Source of the DNA: Marsupella aquatica
Lineage: Eukaryota; Marchantiophyta
Direction: 5' to 3'
Assembly: GCA_973895155.1 (NCBI GenBank)
Contig: OZ316897.1
Coordinates: forward strand, 22,134,001 to 22,198,000
DNA length: 64,000 nucleotides
Shown: one piece after another, positions 44,101 through 55,123 of the stretch
Numbering within the stretch: position 1 is the stretch's first letter
How the letters are laid out: every line of letters starts with the position of its first letter
Position numbers and translations under genes: made by a program
Notes under the pieces: generated by a model
What the model saw: the letters and a program-made list of their open reading frames with translations, nothing else
What the model was told of the DNA's origin: nothing
Databases searched by the model: none

Positions 44101-44303
44101 GAAGGGGTGAGTACAAAAGTAGTCAAGGGGACTACCTCTCTAGAAGTGGAGAGTTGAAACTACTTATGTATGGAGTGATTGGACATTGTAAGCACACTTC
44201 AGAAGTTTTGTCAATCCTTTGTGACCCTGGTATGACATGGAGCAGGTATTAGGTAGTCTTTTGGGGAGAAAAGCCGCTTAAGCTCCTTGGCAAGTGTTTG
44301 ACA
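41115..44303 (+). repeat. Gypsy B 3' LTR (3189 bp)
   Basis: Same length and, as far as I can read, same sequence as the 5' LTR. Followed by the ATTGA target copy. Confidence 0.94.
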
Positions 44304-44798
44304 ATTGACATTAGAGTTAGTCATTTATGGCAGAAGTCCATAATGACAATATGTTGTTGTAAACACTGATACATTCTCATTTTCAGATTGACCCTAAATT
44401 TTGTCATTTAACACCGTTGGTTAAAATGACGATAATACATTTTTTGTCATTTATCACCGTTGTCCAAAATGATCCAAATAGATTTTTAGTCATTTCAGTC
44501 ATTGTCAAGAGTGACTATAATGTTGCTAAACACTGATTTATCATTTTTGTTATTAATTGTGTCATTTAAGACATGTGTCTAAATTGACCATTTAGGGAAA
44601 TTGGGTCATTTTGGTCGCATCAGTCATTATAGACATTATACAAAATGACGAAAAAATTAACATTTTGTCATTTCAGTCTATTGGTCATTGTGGACAGTCA
44701 TTCCCCTGTCATTCTTTTTGTGTCATTAAAACTTTTGGTCATTTATTCATCTCTGTCATTGGGTGATTGGTCATAAAGGGCCCTGTTTTCTTCTAGTG
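44304..44798. repeat. CACTA right subterminal repeats and terminal inverted repeat
   Basis: The 83-bp array resumes (TTAGTCATTTATGGCAGAAG) and then diverges into many GTCATTT/AAATGAC motifs. The terminal inverted repeat is 44769-44798 and ends TTTTCTTCTAGTG, followed by the TTC target copy at 44799-44801. Confidence 0.88.
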
Positions 44799-47700
44799 TT
44801 CACGACTTCAATAGTGAAAGTCAAAGTCCCCAATGTTCCCAATTGGCCTCCAATCGGTGGTTGAATCTCTAGACCTTTGCCGCCTTGCCCTTCAATCTGT
44901 GCTTCATCATATAAATTCCAGTTTGACTTTAGAGTCATAATCCGATGTCTCACAAAATCAATCTGCGCAGCACTTTTATCAACCGCACAACCCTGGCGAG
45001 AATTGAGAAGAGCCGCAGCTAACATGGATCCGGTTCCGCAACAAAGATCCATAACCCAGTCATTTTTCTCCGAGAAATGAGTAACAAACCAAGCACCCAA
45101 ACCAACAGGCTTTTGGTACGGGTTCACAACATAGCCCAACGGATCAACAGACTTTTTGGTTACACATGGAACCTTAATGATATTGATGTGAGACTCATCC
45201 GGTTGGAAATTGTACATGTTCATGTTTCGGATGCCTTCCTCGCTGTAGAATCCCATCGACCAGTTTTTGAAACCCCACGCCAATCGAGCACCGGCGGGAC
45301 GCTCATGAATGTTGACCTTCTCCCAAATTCCAGACTCAACCCCACAGTTGCACACAATCTCGAGCGCAAACATGACCATATTTGTTCCTGTAATGAATGG
45401 ATCACAACAAACCTCCACTGCTTAGCAGCTGTCATGTTCGAAAAACTTCTCACTATATCTACAACGTCCTTTTCCGTGAAGGACACTTCATCAAACTCCG
45501 AACCAGGCGCATTAAAACCATACGGAATGTCGGCAACGGCAAGAGTGTAAGGTTTTCCCTCCACAAAAGAATCCAAAATTCAAACATCCCCAACATGGAG
45601 ATAGTAAGAGAAAGAATCTCCGTTAGCATTTTTCCATATTTGCTCCACGACTTCTCGTGCATCCTCGCCTAGCGTCTGGAGCCGGTTGTACCGATCAATT
45701 GCAGCAAGCACAAAATTCTTGAACACATACGGGATGTCAGCGGAGGGAACAATAACCTCCCCCGCCGAATTATATTGCACAGGCGGAAGAACTTTATTTT
45801 TCCGCTTCGACCCAATCTTCAGCTGTAACAAAGGTCGCACAGAATTCCAATCAGAATGAAATTGCTTAACGAATATGAAAGCCGTTAAAAATCTTGGGAA
45901 TGAAACGAGTTATGCAAAAATGTACTGATGGAATGGCAAGGCCGATAAAAATCTCGCGATGATTTTTGAATGGAACGAGGAATGCAAAAATCTACTAATG
46001 GAATGGCAAGGCCGATAAAAATCTCGGGGAGAGACAGGTGCTTACCGCTTCGCTCAAGTTCTCTGCCCATGTTCCTAGGACGGAAACATCCATCTCATTT
46101 GGAAACATTTCTCTGCACGTTGCCCAGTCGGGCTGCCCAGATATTTGCAAGAATAATTTCTTCACCTTGGAAAGTTTTTTCAGCTTTTCCCCTTCCTTGT
46201 GCATTTGATCCAAGGTGATCACTTTCCCAATGACCCTATTCAAGAGCTGCTTAACATGCTCCTTAGTTGACTGTCCTTGAAGACCTCAAAAAGTATTTAA
46301 ATTGAGGTCACCTGCAAGTTTATTCATTTTAATCTCTTTCAGTGTTAAAGGTTTAACCTTTCCCTTTGCATTTGTTGTTGCCAAGATCTTTTTGGGTTGT
46401 CCCAAGACAGTCCCCTTCTCCCACATCTGGAAAACTTTCTCATGAAGATCCCAAATTTCACCCGTTCAAAAAGCAATCTGGAATGTTGGGACATGTTTGG
46501 CCATGTTGTCACAAACACCGGGAGTGTATTGCAACATACATTCCTAACAACAAGCTTTGCGAACATCCTTGTTTGATCCTACATCCATTTCAACAAAGAT
46601 ATTGTGGCACGCACGAACTCTATCGATAAGAGTCATGTTCTTCCTATACTCCTGGTCATAATTGTGCTGGAAGCCCAACTTCTGGACCTCCGACTTGGTA
46701 AGTCTTGCATATACCCAAGCTTCCAGCTCACCATAAATCTGCTTCCCATACATTTTATACAACTCGGCCTTTGCCCGAGCACCATGATTTCCTCCAGTAA
46801 TTCTATACTTCCATACTCTGGACTTTAGAATGTCCCAATCCTTGATTGTGGGACAATCCTCCGGATCCACACACAGCACAAACGGTGCGCTAAAGTTAGT
46901 GGGGTTTTTCCTTAGAAGAATCTTGATATTCTCCACATGCAATTTTTCCACTGGTCTGATCAAAGTTGACTTCTCTCCAGCTTCATCAAAAATTAAATTG
47001 TTGACATGCAATAGGACAGTTGTCCTTTGAACCCTTCGCTGCATCAGCAGACTGAGCTCCGCTTTGATGGCATCAGTCTCATACATCGAAAGAGCAGTCT
47101 CCTCCTCTTCATCAATCTAGAAAATGCCGTTTGAAATTAGATTACGAAAGAAACAGCAAGATTTTTATCGGAATCCTCTTTCGTCAATAGAAAATCAAAG
47201 TTTGGTAGCACTTACCGATGGAACCTCGGCTTGTATATCTGAACGAGGCAAACGCTCATCAAGCACCGGAGGCTCCATATTGATCGGGGCTTCCACTCCT
47301 TCCGGGGCTGTGGATAAACTCCAGCCTGTTCTCTTTCTCTTAACGCAGACTCCAGAACCAAATGGCCCCGATCCCTCAGATCCTCTACTCTCGCTTACAT
47401 TTATGTAAGGCGCTTCCGAAATGCCTAAACCTGCACCGGCTGCACGACCTCGACGATTGCCGCTGCCCCTTCTCCCGCCCTTGGAGGGACCAGCAACATC
47501 TTCCTTGATGTTCCCTCTCCCTCTCCCTTTCCCCCTCCCCCTTCCCTTCCTCGAACCACTTTTGGGCTCGTCCAAAGCCGTACCTCCAGCGCTTTTTGCC
47601 GATGAAGCTCCACTCCCGTTAGAACCAGGCCTCTTAATAACTATTTTCCGGATGGGTCTGAATTCTTCACCTGTGAGCCTCTTGTACTCTGCGTTCACCC

Positions 47701-47813
47701 TTGGTAGCATGATGAGATCACAATCTTGGACAAACTGGCACACCCAAGCTGGGCCCATAAGATTCATTACTTTTGCTGACCTAACTTCCGCGACAAGCGC
47801 GTCTTCAGGGTAA
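44799..47813 (-). pseudogene. ParB-like plus beta-class DNA methyltransferase gene, paralogue 2, decayed and cut by the CACTA element
   Basis: Multi-exon minus-strand gene. Exon to 47217: an ALVAEVRSAKVMNLMGPAWV segment and a Gly/Arg linker, donor GTAAGT. Exon from 47116: ParB-like domain with ITGGNHGARAKAEL. Exon ~46255-46042: helical segment. Exon from ~45826: methyltransferase fold with ADIPYGF (DPPY-like motif IV) before DLCCGTGS (motif I) and GCAVD, i.e. the circularly permuted beta-class order of N4/N6 amino-methylases. Breaks: TAG at 46546-46544, TGA at 46468-46466, TGA at 45582-45580, a frameshift near 45370-45380, and the transposon at 44798, which replaces the natural C-terminus with nine element-encoded residues. 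The 5' end upstream of 47813 is not resolved. Function is inferred from motifs only; this copy should be inactive. Confidence 0.75.
45881..46028. repeat. P1-related tandem repeat in a methyltransferase intron
   Basis: About 70-bp units containing TGGAATGGCAAGGCCGATAA followed by AAATCTCGCG or AAATCTCGGG, at 45940 and 46010, with a weaker copy at 45881. The core text matches the P1 repeats at 2937-3140, on the other side of the CACTA element, as expected if both belong to one host locus. Confidence 0.7.
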
Positions 47814-48180
47814 CATCACCCTATTCATTAAAACTGGAATTTCTCTAGTCCAAAAGTTGACGTTTAAATCTATTATTTTACACCCCAAAATTCTATAACT
47901 TTGTCCCCAAAATCATACATTTTCGTGGCCAAATGTACACTTTTTAAAGTCTAAATTTACAATTGTAATGCTCAAATTATTAAATAACTAAGTTATTAAT
48001 TATAAATATTATTAATTAAAATATAAACATATACAAATATAGAATAAGACAATATAAGTTTGACAATACAATAAATTCAAATGATAACATTAAAAATGAC
48101 ACACTCTAACCAAGGGTCATGAACACGGAACTCCAGGAAAACAAGTGATGTATTATAAAATTATAAAACCTATTTTTACA
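47814..48180. other. AT-rich spacer, no gene recognised
   Basis: Very AT-rich (runs of ATTATTAAATAAC and similar) with no coding signal. It may be an intron or the promoter region of paralogue 2. Confidence 0.4.
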
Positions 48181-48535
48181 GGGTCGAGATCACATTGACC
48201 CCTATATAGGGTCCAGATGGTTCTGACCGGTTGTTGAATGCATATCTGTAAAAATCTATATGATGACCATCTCGACCCAAATGGAGGGTTCACATAATTT
48301 TGACCCGTTGTTGAATGTATATCTTTAACTTACTATTCTTTCTGTACAGGGTTAAGACCCGAATAGACTAGCCTTTTTATGAGTATATATCTATAAGTAA
48401 AACCCTATTTCTTCAGTAGAGGGTCAAGAACATTTAGACCCAAATGGATGTTACGGTAAGCTTCACGCTTTCCTACAAACATATACCCCTAACTAATAAT
48501 CAGTGTTTGGTGTAGGGTCGAGATCATCTAGACCC
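48181..48535. repeat. Diverged P2 palindrome repeats (GGGTC...GACCC type)
   Basis: Self-complementary ~21-mers at 48181-48201, 48286-48306, 48421-48441 and 48515-48535, with weaker ones near 48210 and 48349. Three intervals contain the shared text GACCCAAATGG or GTTGTTGAATG, so this is also an old tandem array. The last palindrome supplies the stop codon of the FCP1-like gene. Confidence 0.65.
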
Positions 48536-49787
48536 AAATCTCATGATCCTCCTCCCCGCAGAATTCATTTGAGCAAGTAAATCTAGACCCTGACGGGTCA
48601 TATTTCATATCGCGATTGCAAAAATCCAGAGGCTTTCTATTCCAAAACTTAGTCGTGAGGTCTCTAGTCCTCAGAACTTCCGAAACAAATGCCAGATGAT
48701 TGTCTCTATAGGGTCTTGTATACTGATCCCCAATTAATGTCCTTATAAGGTCCTCGATCGCCTCCTCCGTCAATTCCTCAATTGGTGGCAATTGTTGCAC
48801 TTCATTCTTGATATCCCAGGAAATTTTGTCCGCTGTAACATCCAAGACTGTATGGATAACAGTGGGAACCCATACCATACTACCCCACCTCTCCGACAAC
48901 AGCGCATAAATGGCAGCCTGTTGATCACTATCCGATAAAACATTGATCATAGACCACTTTGGTTGATTGATAAATAGGTAGTGTTGAAGATTGAAGGCAT
49001 GATACAATTTCCTCAGCAGAGGCCACAGTATTTCGGGAAAGAAAGTATCATCCGTGGAGTGATGCAAAAATGAAGAAGGGAACAACCCACAATTCTCTGG
49101 ATTTGCAAACGCCTTCATTGGAGAGTCATCAAGGAGGAGTGTATTAGTCTCATCGTATAATAAACCATAACGTTTCCAAACAACCCTCAAATCCTTCAAA
49201 AGAATATTTGCATTTCCGTCGGTGACGTCAGGCCTCTGGATTCCAGTGTCAAATGTATCTTCTTGCGTCAGAATAAACTTGAATTGCTCTTGCTCTTCTT
49301 GAGTGAAGATCAAATGAATCATTTCATTTGCCCTGGGCTTTCTCGCACAAGTCCAGATGGCAACATCAAATATAGCAAAAGTTGCGATTAAGAACTCGTG
49401 AAGATGGGGACGCTCAACATACATAAAGTTAAATCCTCCACGTCTCCCCCAATGAACACCCTTGACACTTGTGGCACTTCGGCGCGGAGTTCTAACAGAA
49501 TCCCAACACATTTTGTTGAGGTCAAGAATCAATAGCTTCCGTCTGATTGGACCGTGAAGTGGAGGCAAGGGTCCTGCAAACAAGAGACACCTATATTAGA
49601 ATTGTGTGAGACAGAATAAAGGTAGGCTAGAGATGATCTCAAGCATGAACAGTAAATGAACAACAGTGCGCGACAAACCTGCAATTGGCAGAAGGGCAGA
49701 TGTCAAAGAATGTGGAAAGCTTCGGAGACTATTGTCGACGCAATCCACAACTGGTAATGGCCCGCCTATCTCTGTGAAGGTAGACAT
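48528..49787 (-). CDS. FCP1/NIF-like (HAD superfamily) protein, plant DLN type
   Basis: Two exons, 49787-49679 and 49573-48528, joined by clean GT/AG sites around a 105-bp intron; 384 residues, uninterrupted. The FCP1 homology domain starts near residue 49 (LLILDLNKM) and includes VAIWTCARKPRANEMI and TLLLDDSPMKAF. In active FCP1/SCP phosphatases the first motif is DxDx(T/V); here it is DLN, so the second Asp (acid/base) is Asn at residue 56. Plants have many such DLN paralogues, and I infer impaired or altered phosphatase activity. The C-terminal third ends with a CSNEFCGEED segment. It lies between the two ParB/methyltransferase paralogues in the same orientation, and is the only intact gene of this cluster. 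Confidence 0.8.
49625..49645. repeat. P2 palindrome in the FCP1-like intron
   Basis: GGCTAGAGATGATCTCAAGC, two changes from the perfect palindrome; both changes are symmetric in position. Confidence 0.6.
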
Positions 49788-52146
49788 AATAATTTAGATG
49801 GCTGAATTTGAGGACTGAAGGTAGCTTGGGTTTCAACGTCACTTGCTGAAAGACCCAAATTCATCTAGAAGGTTATCTCCTAATTGGTTTTGGATGTCCA
49901 AATTGATCCCTCCAGGAAGCGTTTCAACAAGAGCTGGCTCAGACTAGACTGGCACTAATTTGAACTTATTTTTCCTATAATCCCTGGAACGCATAATCTT
50001 CTCAGCCTGATCTACACTGACTTGTTCGCCTTTTGATGGACCATGAATCCACACATAATGAGTAGCATTAGCTTTGAGAGATTTGTAACCAGTTCTACCA
50101 ATTTCAACACCAGGTTTCCTAACAAAAGGGAGAATTACGGGGCTTCCAGTAGAAGAATCTATGAAAACAAGCTTATCCTCTTAAGCGCAAAACATTTGGT
50201 CCAAGGGAGAGGACGATGCACCTGCCTCGTCCTGAGGGGGAGTTGTGGCAGGGGAGCGACAAGCTTTCTTGGTTGAAAGGATCTCATCGAGTCGAGGTGG
50301 GCTAGGAATTGGGTGGCTGGCAGCGTCCTGCAAGGTGGTTTCCCAACCAACATCCAAGTTCGAAGACTGTTGCTCACGTTGTGCATCCTCTGCATGAAAT
50401 GCGTCCCTCGAAGAAGGTACACCAGGAAGCTCGAGATCATCTCGACCATCATTTACCTCATTAAATTTGGGCAATATTTCACCCTCCTCTTCCATGTAGC
50501 TTGGGATTTTGGGGCCCTCTATTTTGCGATGCTCCAAATTCTCCGCAAAAACTTCCTCAGAAACACTCGCCTCAACTGGAGCTGGAATCGAGGCCACTTC
50601 TTCCAAAACAGTAAGGGGACCGGCTTCAATGGCCTCAGATGGCAACGACTCTGGGGGTGGAATATATAAAACATGGCGGTTGTCATGGAGGCTCGCGCAT
50701 AAGCTTTGATGAATTCCATCTCTTGAGCTGTGTCAGAATAAACAAAACAATCCCGACCAACAATGACGCAAGCTTTGAGGGTCTGCCCTCCGGAGAAGAA
50801 GTCAAGCACTGTGTGACCAGTGCTGGAGAAATAATCAACAAGATGCTTTGTCATTCGTATAGGTTTAGCTTTGGGGTTTACAAAGCCCCCTCTCCAACCG
50901 ACCATCTCATAAGACGGGGCCATCTTCTCCAATACTTCGACATCAACTCCAACTTCATCCTGCTTCTCTTTCCCTCTTTGTTGATCCTTGCTTTTCCCAG
51001 CGGAAGACCTCATCGGTAAGACGGTGAAGTCTTTGTCGTACTTAGCACTGTAATTCCAGAACGCATAAAAATCATCGAAGAAAATTTGGGACCAGTCAGG
51101 CTCTTCATCACAACAAACTCCCCCAAAAATGATAGTGTCCCGTGCTCCTATGAGAAAGTCACCTTCCTCCTTGGGTACATCTTCACGGTAGTAACTACCG
51201 TACTCGAGCTTAGTGTGGACTTTCTTCTCATGACGGAACTTCTCGAAGGCACTCTGAATCTGGCCTATTAAAGGGCCCTGACGGACAAAAATAATTGCCA
51301 AAAACTCGGTTGAGTTAGACATCTCCACACAATATTCCAACAAGACAAAAATCTCAGCATCTGTCCACTGATGTTGTCGAATACGACCAAAGTCGACAAG
51401 GGCAAGTGCGCACGTATTATGAAAGGGTCCAACTGATTCCGGCTTCATCGTCCTCATAAGATTGTCGCTTAAAAAACTGCGATAAGGAGTATCCACCATA
51501 GCAGGAGTCCCACCAAACGTCTTGCAGTATATCTGCTCAAGCTTCACAATGAGACTTTGCAGAAATGGTTCTTTGGCCCTATTTCTCTTTAGGAGATTGG
51601 ACAGCCAAACCTCCCCAGCGAGCTGTCTCAGTTTTGGCAATTCACCGTGATCTAAAAATGCTGGCAAAAATTGAGTTAGCTCAAACCAAGTAAGTGAATC
51701 GGAAAAATGTTCGGGATACTTTAAAACGTAGTACTCCACAATTTTTTCCCTCAGCTTTGTCATGACTTTAAACGTGTGGGCCATGTCACTCATTGATTGA
51801 ACATCAGATTTGTTCGCTGGGTCTTTCTTCAATAGAACCTTCTGATGATGAACGGCGGTGAACACCTTTAGAATGTCCTCACTACTGAGGTCCCCTTCAA
51901 AGCATCTAAACAATGCCGGTGTAATCATTTTTGTTGTCCGGCTTTTCCCATTCGTTTTTTAACCTAACTCACCAAGTCCATCAGGAAGAAGCCCCTTGAC
52001 CCAATCGATGCACATTAGTCTCCAAGACTGGAACAGTTTCTCTTCCGAAAACAACAACCAAAAAATATTCCTCAGGTCGGATTTTCTAATCGTTATTTTG
52101 GCCAAAGCCATGAAATCCTGATCCAAAGATAACAACAAAAGTCTGA

Positions 52147-52250
52147 GGCTCGAGATGGTCTAGAGGTAGAATGAAGAAACTATGTTGAAATTTATTGAAA
52201 AAGACTTGAATACAAAAAATTGACCTCGAGGCTCGAGACAATCTCGAGCT
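52147..52250. repeat. Two P2 palindromes in a paralogue 1 intron
   Basis: 52147-52167 (diverged right arm) and 52230-52250 (arms GGCTCGAGA and TCTCGAGCT), lying between the donor at 52277 and the next exon. Confidence 0.75.
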
Positions 52251-53747
52251 AGAAGTGGATTTGAGTTCAAATATACCTGGAACTTTTGATGATCCATTAG
52301 TCTATTGGACCCAATCACGGGTCTCTTCATACGGCCACACTCGTCAAACTGTTGAGGGCATGGACCATAGTATCAAGAAAATAGGACTCATACTCCATTG
52401 TCTTGTTAACTGCATTTGCCCTTTATGAGTGTTGAGCAAGTATTGTTCTTGGAGTTTTGTCCGAAAGAATTCATGACTTTCGAAGCTGAAGACTCTTGGC
52501 GACCTCCTTCAACTTTGCATTGCTCTTAGACCAACCAATGATCCAAACTGCTGCCTTGGCCAAGTGTTGTCCACTAATTGCAAGGAATTGCACCTTCTTA
52601 TTCTTCACACCCCACTCGAACTCCTTTCGATCCTCAGGAGTATTATCATAATGGAGCAACTGCGAACTCTCTCTTGAATACGGAATTAAATCCGCCACAG
52701 TTGGTACCATTCCAGGGTTTCTAACCATGGATTTTGCGATCTCCATGGCATGGTCCTTATTGAACATCCTATATACCAAAACTGCAGAAGGTGAATCTAT
52801 ACTAGTGACAGGAATGTCAAAAGTTTCATTCATGCCAAATGTGTAATACTCCTCAATCTCCTTAAGAACTTTGGCTCCTTCTTTAACGCTCTTTTCACCC
52901 GGAGCATCTCCTGGAGTGCCATCATCATCGGTATGTGCAATCACACTCGAAGAAGATGTCGGAATGAGATCTACCTTTACAGGCGCAAACTTTTTCTTAG
53001 GCGGAGCCTTCTTCGAAGCGCTTTCAGGTTTCTCAACCCTTTTCCTCTTTTGCACCACCTTTGCCTCCTTCTTGTCCGAGCTTGACATCTTATCTCCTGA
53101 AGCTCCTGATTTCCCTTTACCTGTTTGTCTCCGATGACACAACACCCACTTCTTACACCCTTCCTCGTCAAATTCACCAGCTCCAAAAACAAAATCAGGG
53201 GAAATGGATTGAAACTCTCCCACCTTGGAATCTGACATTATTCTCAAAACCTTCCAAGTGAAAGGAGTCGTGAATTCATTGTCATGATCAAAACCGTATT
53301 TCCGGCAATACAAGAATCCAAAAATTATATCTGCCCCAGTCATTTTGGACTCTTCCAACAGATTACTGGCAGTAAATCCATCGGGGAAGAATCCCATTGG
53401 TATCACGCTCAGTTGTTTCCTAGGAGCACATTCAATATTAAGATCGCACGAGTAGTTCTTGGAGTGAAGCCTAATGAGAGCCCATTTCCCACTCTCATGG
53501 TTCTCCACCGTCAAGACCATGTCCTTACCATTACTTGTGACAATGGAAACAACAGGCCCAAGTAAGCTGCAAACTAGAGGTTCGGTAGATGGAGACCTCG
53601 TCTTCAAACAAATAACTGACCCCTCCATCTCCTCAATTTCAGCTAGCTCAATGGCCCAACAAAATCCTATATCAGTTTGTCCAAGGCACAAAACCTCAAG
53701 GGCATGTTCATCTTCAACAATCAAATTGGGCAATCCCAATTTTGCAC

Positions 53748-55123
53748 CTGGAAAAAATGAAAAATAGACCAATTGTCAGAATCACAGAAACGAGAAATCC
53801 CGTAAGAGGCTCGAGACGATCTCGAGCTTCCCTCACCCATTAACATAGTTGAACTCAAATAAGTACAAAACCGTTGTTTCATGGCCAGATGTATTTGGGG
53901 GGAGGAATTGATTCTAAAATATCATAAACCCACCTACCAATCACCTTTTCGAACCCCAATCATCAATGGAAACAAGTTGGAGGGTATTTCACAATCTATA
54001 GATGGCAAGCATGGAATACAATGGAAGCTCGAGATGATCTCGACCCTAAATTCATGAACAATACTTTAGAAATAGAATACAGGAAGAGTCAATCGTGGCT
54101 AAACAGTCAACATTATCTAAATCTTTGCATTGTCATATTTTGTCATAGGAAAACATTGATTCTCAATTATGAGAATCTCCATCGAATACGAACATCATAC
54201 TCAAAAGTTGACCAAGTTTACGTCTAACACCGACTTCAAAAACTCTCTAACTCGGGATGATTTCCATGATCAGAATGAGTTGGAGAGTACAGAAGTCGTT
54301 GACAGAAGCAAGCTTGGTCAACTTTTGATAGGATGTTGGTTTTCGACAGACGTGGTCTTCCATACACAAAAAATCTGACAAGGCAAAAATTTAGTACATT
54401 GTTGATGAATTGGATATTTTAATACTTGGGTCAAGATGATCTCGACCCAAGTCTCTAAAAGTTAGAATACAGAGACTCACAATTGGCATTGGTTCACCGT
54501 TAACTAAATCTTTGCATTATCATGTTTCTTCACTGAAGACATTGATTCGCAAATATGAGAATGTCGATCGAATACGAACAACATACTCAAAAGTTGTCCA
54601 AGTTTACCTCTAGCAAAGGCTTCAAAAACTCTCTAACTCGGGATGATTTCCATGATCAGAACAAGTTGGAGAGTACAGAAGTCGTTTTCAGAAGCAAGCT
54701 TGGCCGACTTTTGATATGATGTTGGTTTCCAAAGGAGATTGTTTTCCATCGGAAATAACAAAACATCCGTCAAATACGAACAACATATTCAATAGGAATC
54801 TAAATCTGCCTTTTCCATAATCCCTTTTGGATATGCTGTTAGTATTTGACAGATATAGCATGACAGATACATCAACATGAAAATGACAGAAACCTCTTAA
54901 CTTTGTGGATATTAGGCTCGAGACGATCTCGAGCCTAATCTCAGTTACAAACGATAAACTTGTTCACTTTGAAGCCACCTCTTGAAGCAAAGTAATGCAA
55001 AAAATATCAATCGGCTCGAGATGATCTCGACCCTCAAGTGGATCAAAAACCAAGTATGATTTGAAGCTTGAGATGATCTCGAGCCAAACCTCCATCTAAC
55101 AATGAGAAAAGATAATATATTAC
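53748..55123 (-). other. First intron of paralogue 1, rich in P2 palindromes
   Basis: Bounded by AAAC|GTAATA at 55124/55123 and TTTTTCCAG|GTGC at 53748/53747, in matching phase. It holds six P2 copies: 53808, 54026, 54428, 54915, 55013 and 55065. Confidence 0.65.
54026..54770. repeat. ~400-bp tandem duplication, each copy headed by a P2 palindrome
   Basis: Copy 1 (54026 to ~54390) and copy 2 (54428 to ~54770) share long blocks such as AACTCTCTAACTCGGGATGA and TACTCAAAAGTTG, with many point differences. Both begin with a P2 copy, so the palindrome moved as part of the larger unit here. Confidence 0.75.

Larger units (their letters stand above)
31763..44303 (+). mobile_element. Gypsy B: complete, very recent Ty3/gypsy element, 12.5 kb
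   Basis: LTRs at 31763-34951 and 41115-44303 are both 3189 bp. Every frame in one recurs at +9352 in the other with identical translation, so I see no divergence. Target duplication ATTGA at 31758-31762 and 44304-44308. The internal gag-pol is intact. The element is inserted in the same CACTA repeat array as gypsy A, about 240 bp away from it. Confidence 0.96.
3325..44798 (-). mobile_element. CACTA (En/Spm) DNA transposon, ~14.8 kb native, with two nested gypsy elements
   Basis: The left end starts CACTAGTAGAAAA and the right end, on the minus strand, starts CACTAGAAGAAAA; 24 of the first 30 bases agree. The flanking 3-bp duplication is TTC (3322-3324 and 44799-44801), the size expected for CACTA elements. 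Inside are a TNPA-like gene, a tnp2-type transposase gene and an EDM2-like PHD frame, all on the minus strand, and subterminal repeats rich in GTCATTT. Removing gypsy A and gypsy B with one target duplication each leaves about 14,820 bp. At least two in-frame stops in the transposase suggest that this copy is not autonomous. Confidence 0.92.

Noticed and set aside
45580-50183. RNA editing as the explanation for in-frame stops
   Set aside because: U-to-C editing that repairs stops is an organelle process in some land plants; this is nuclear DNA and frameshifts are also present, so decay is simpler.
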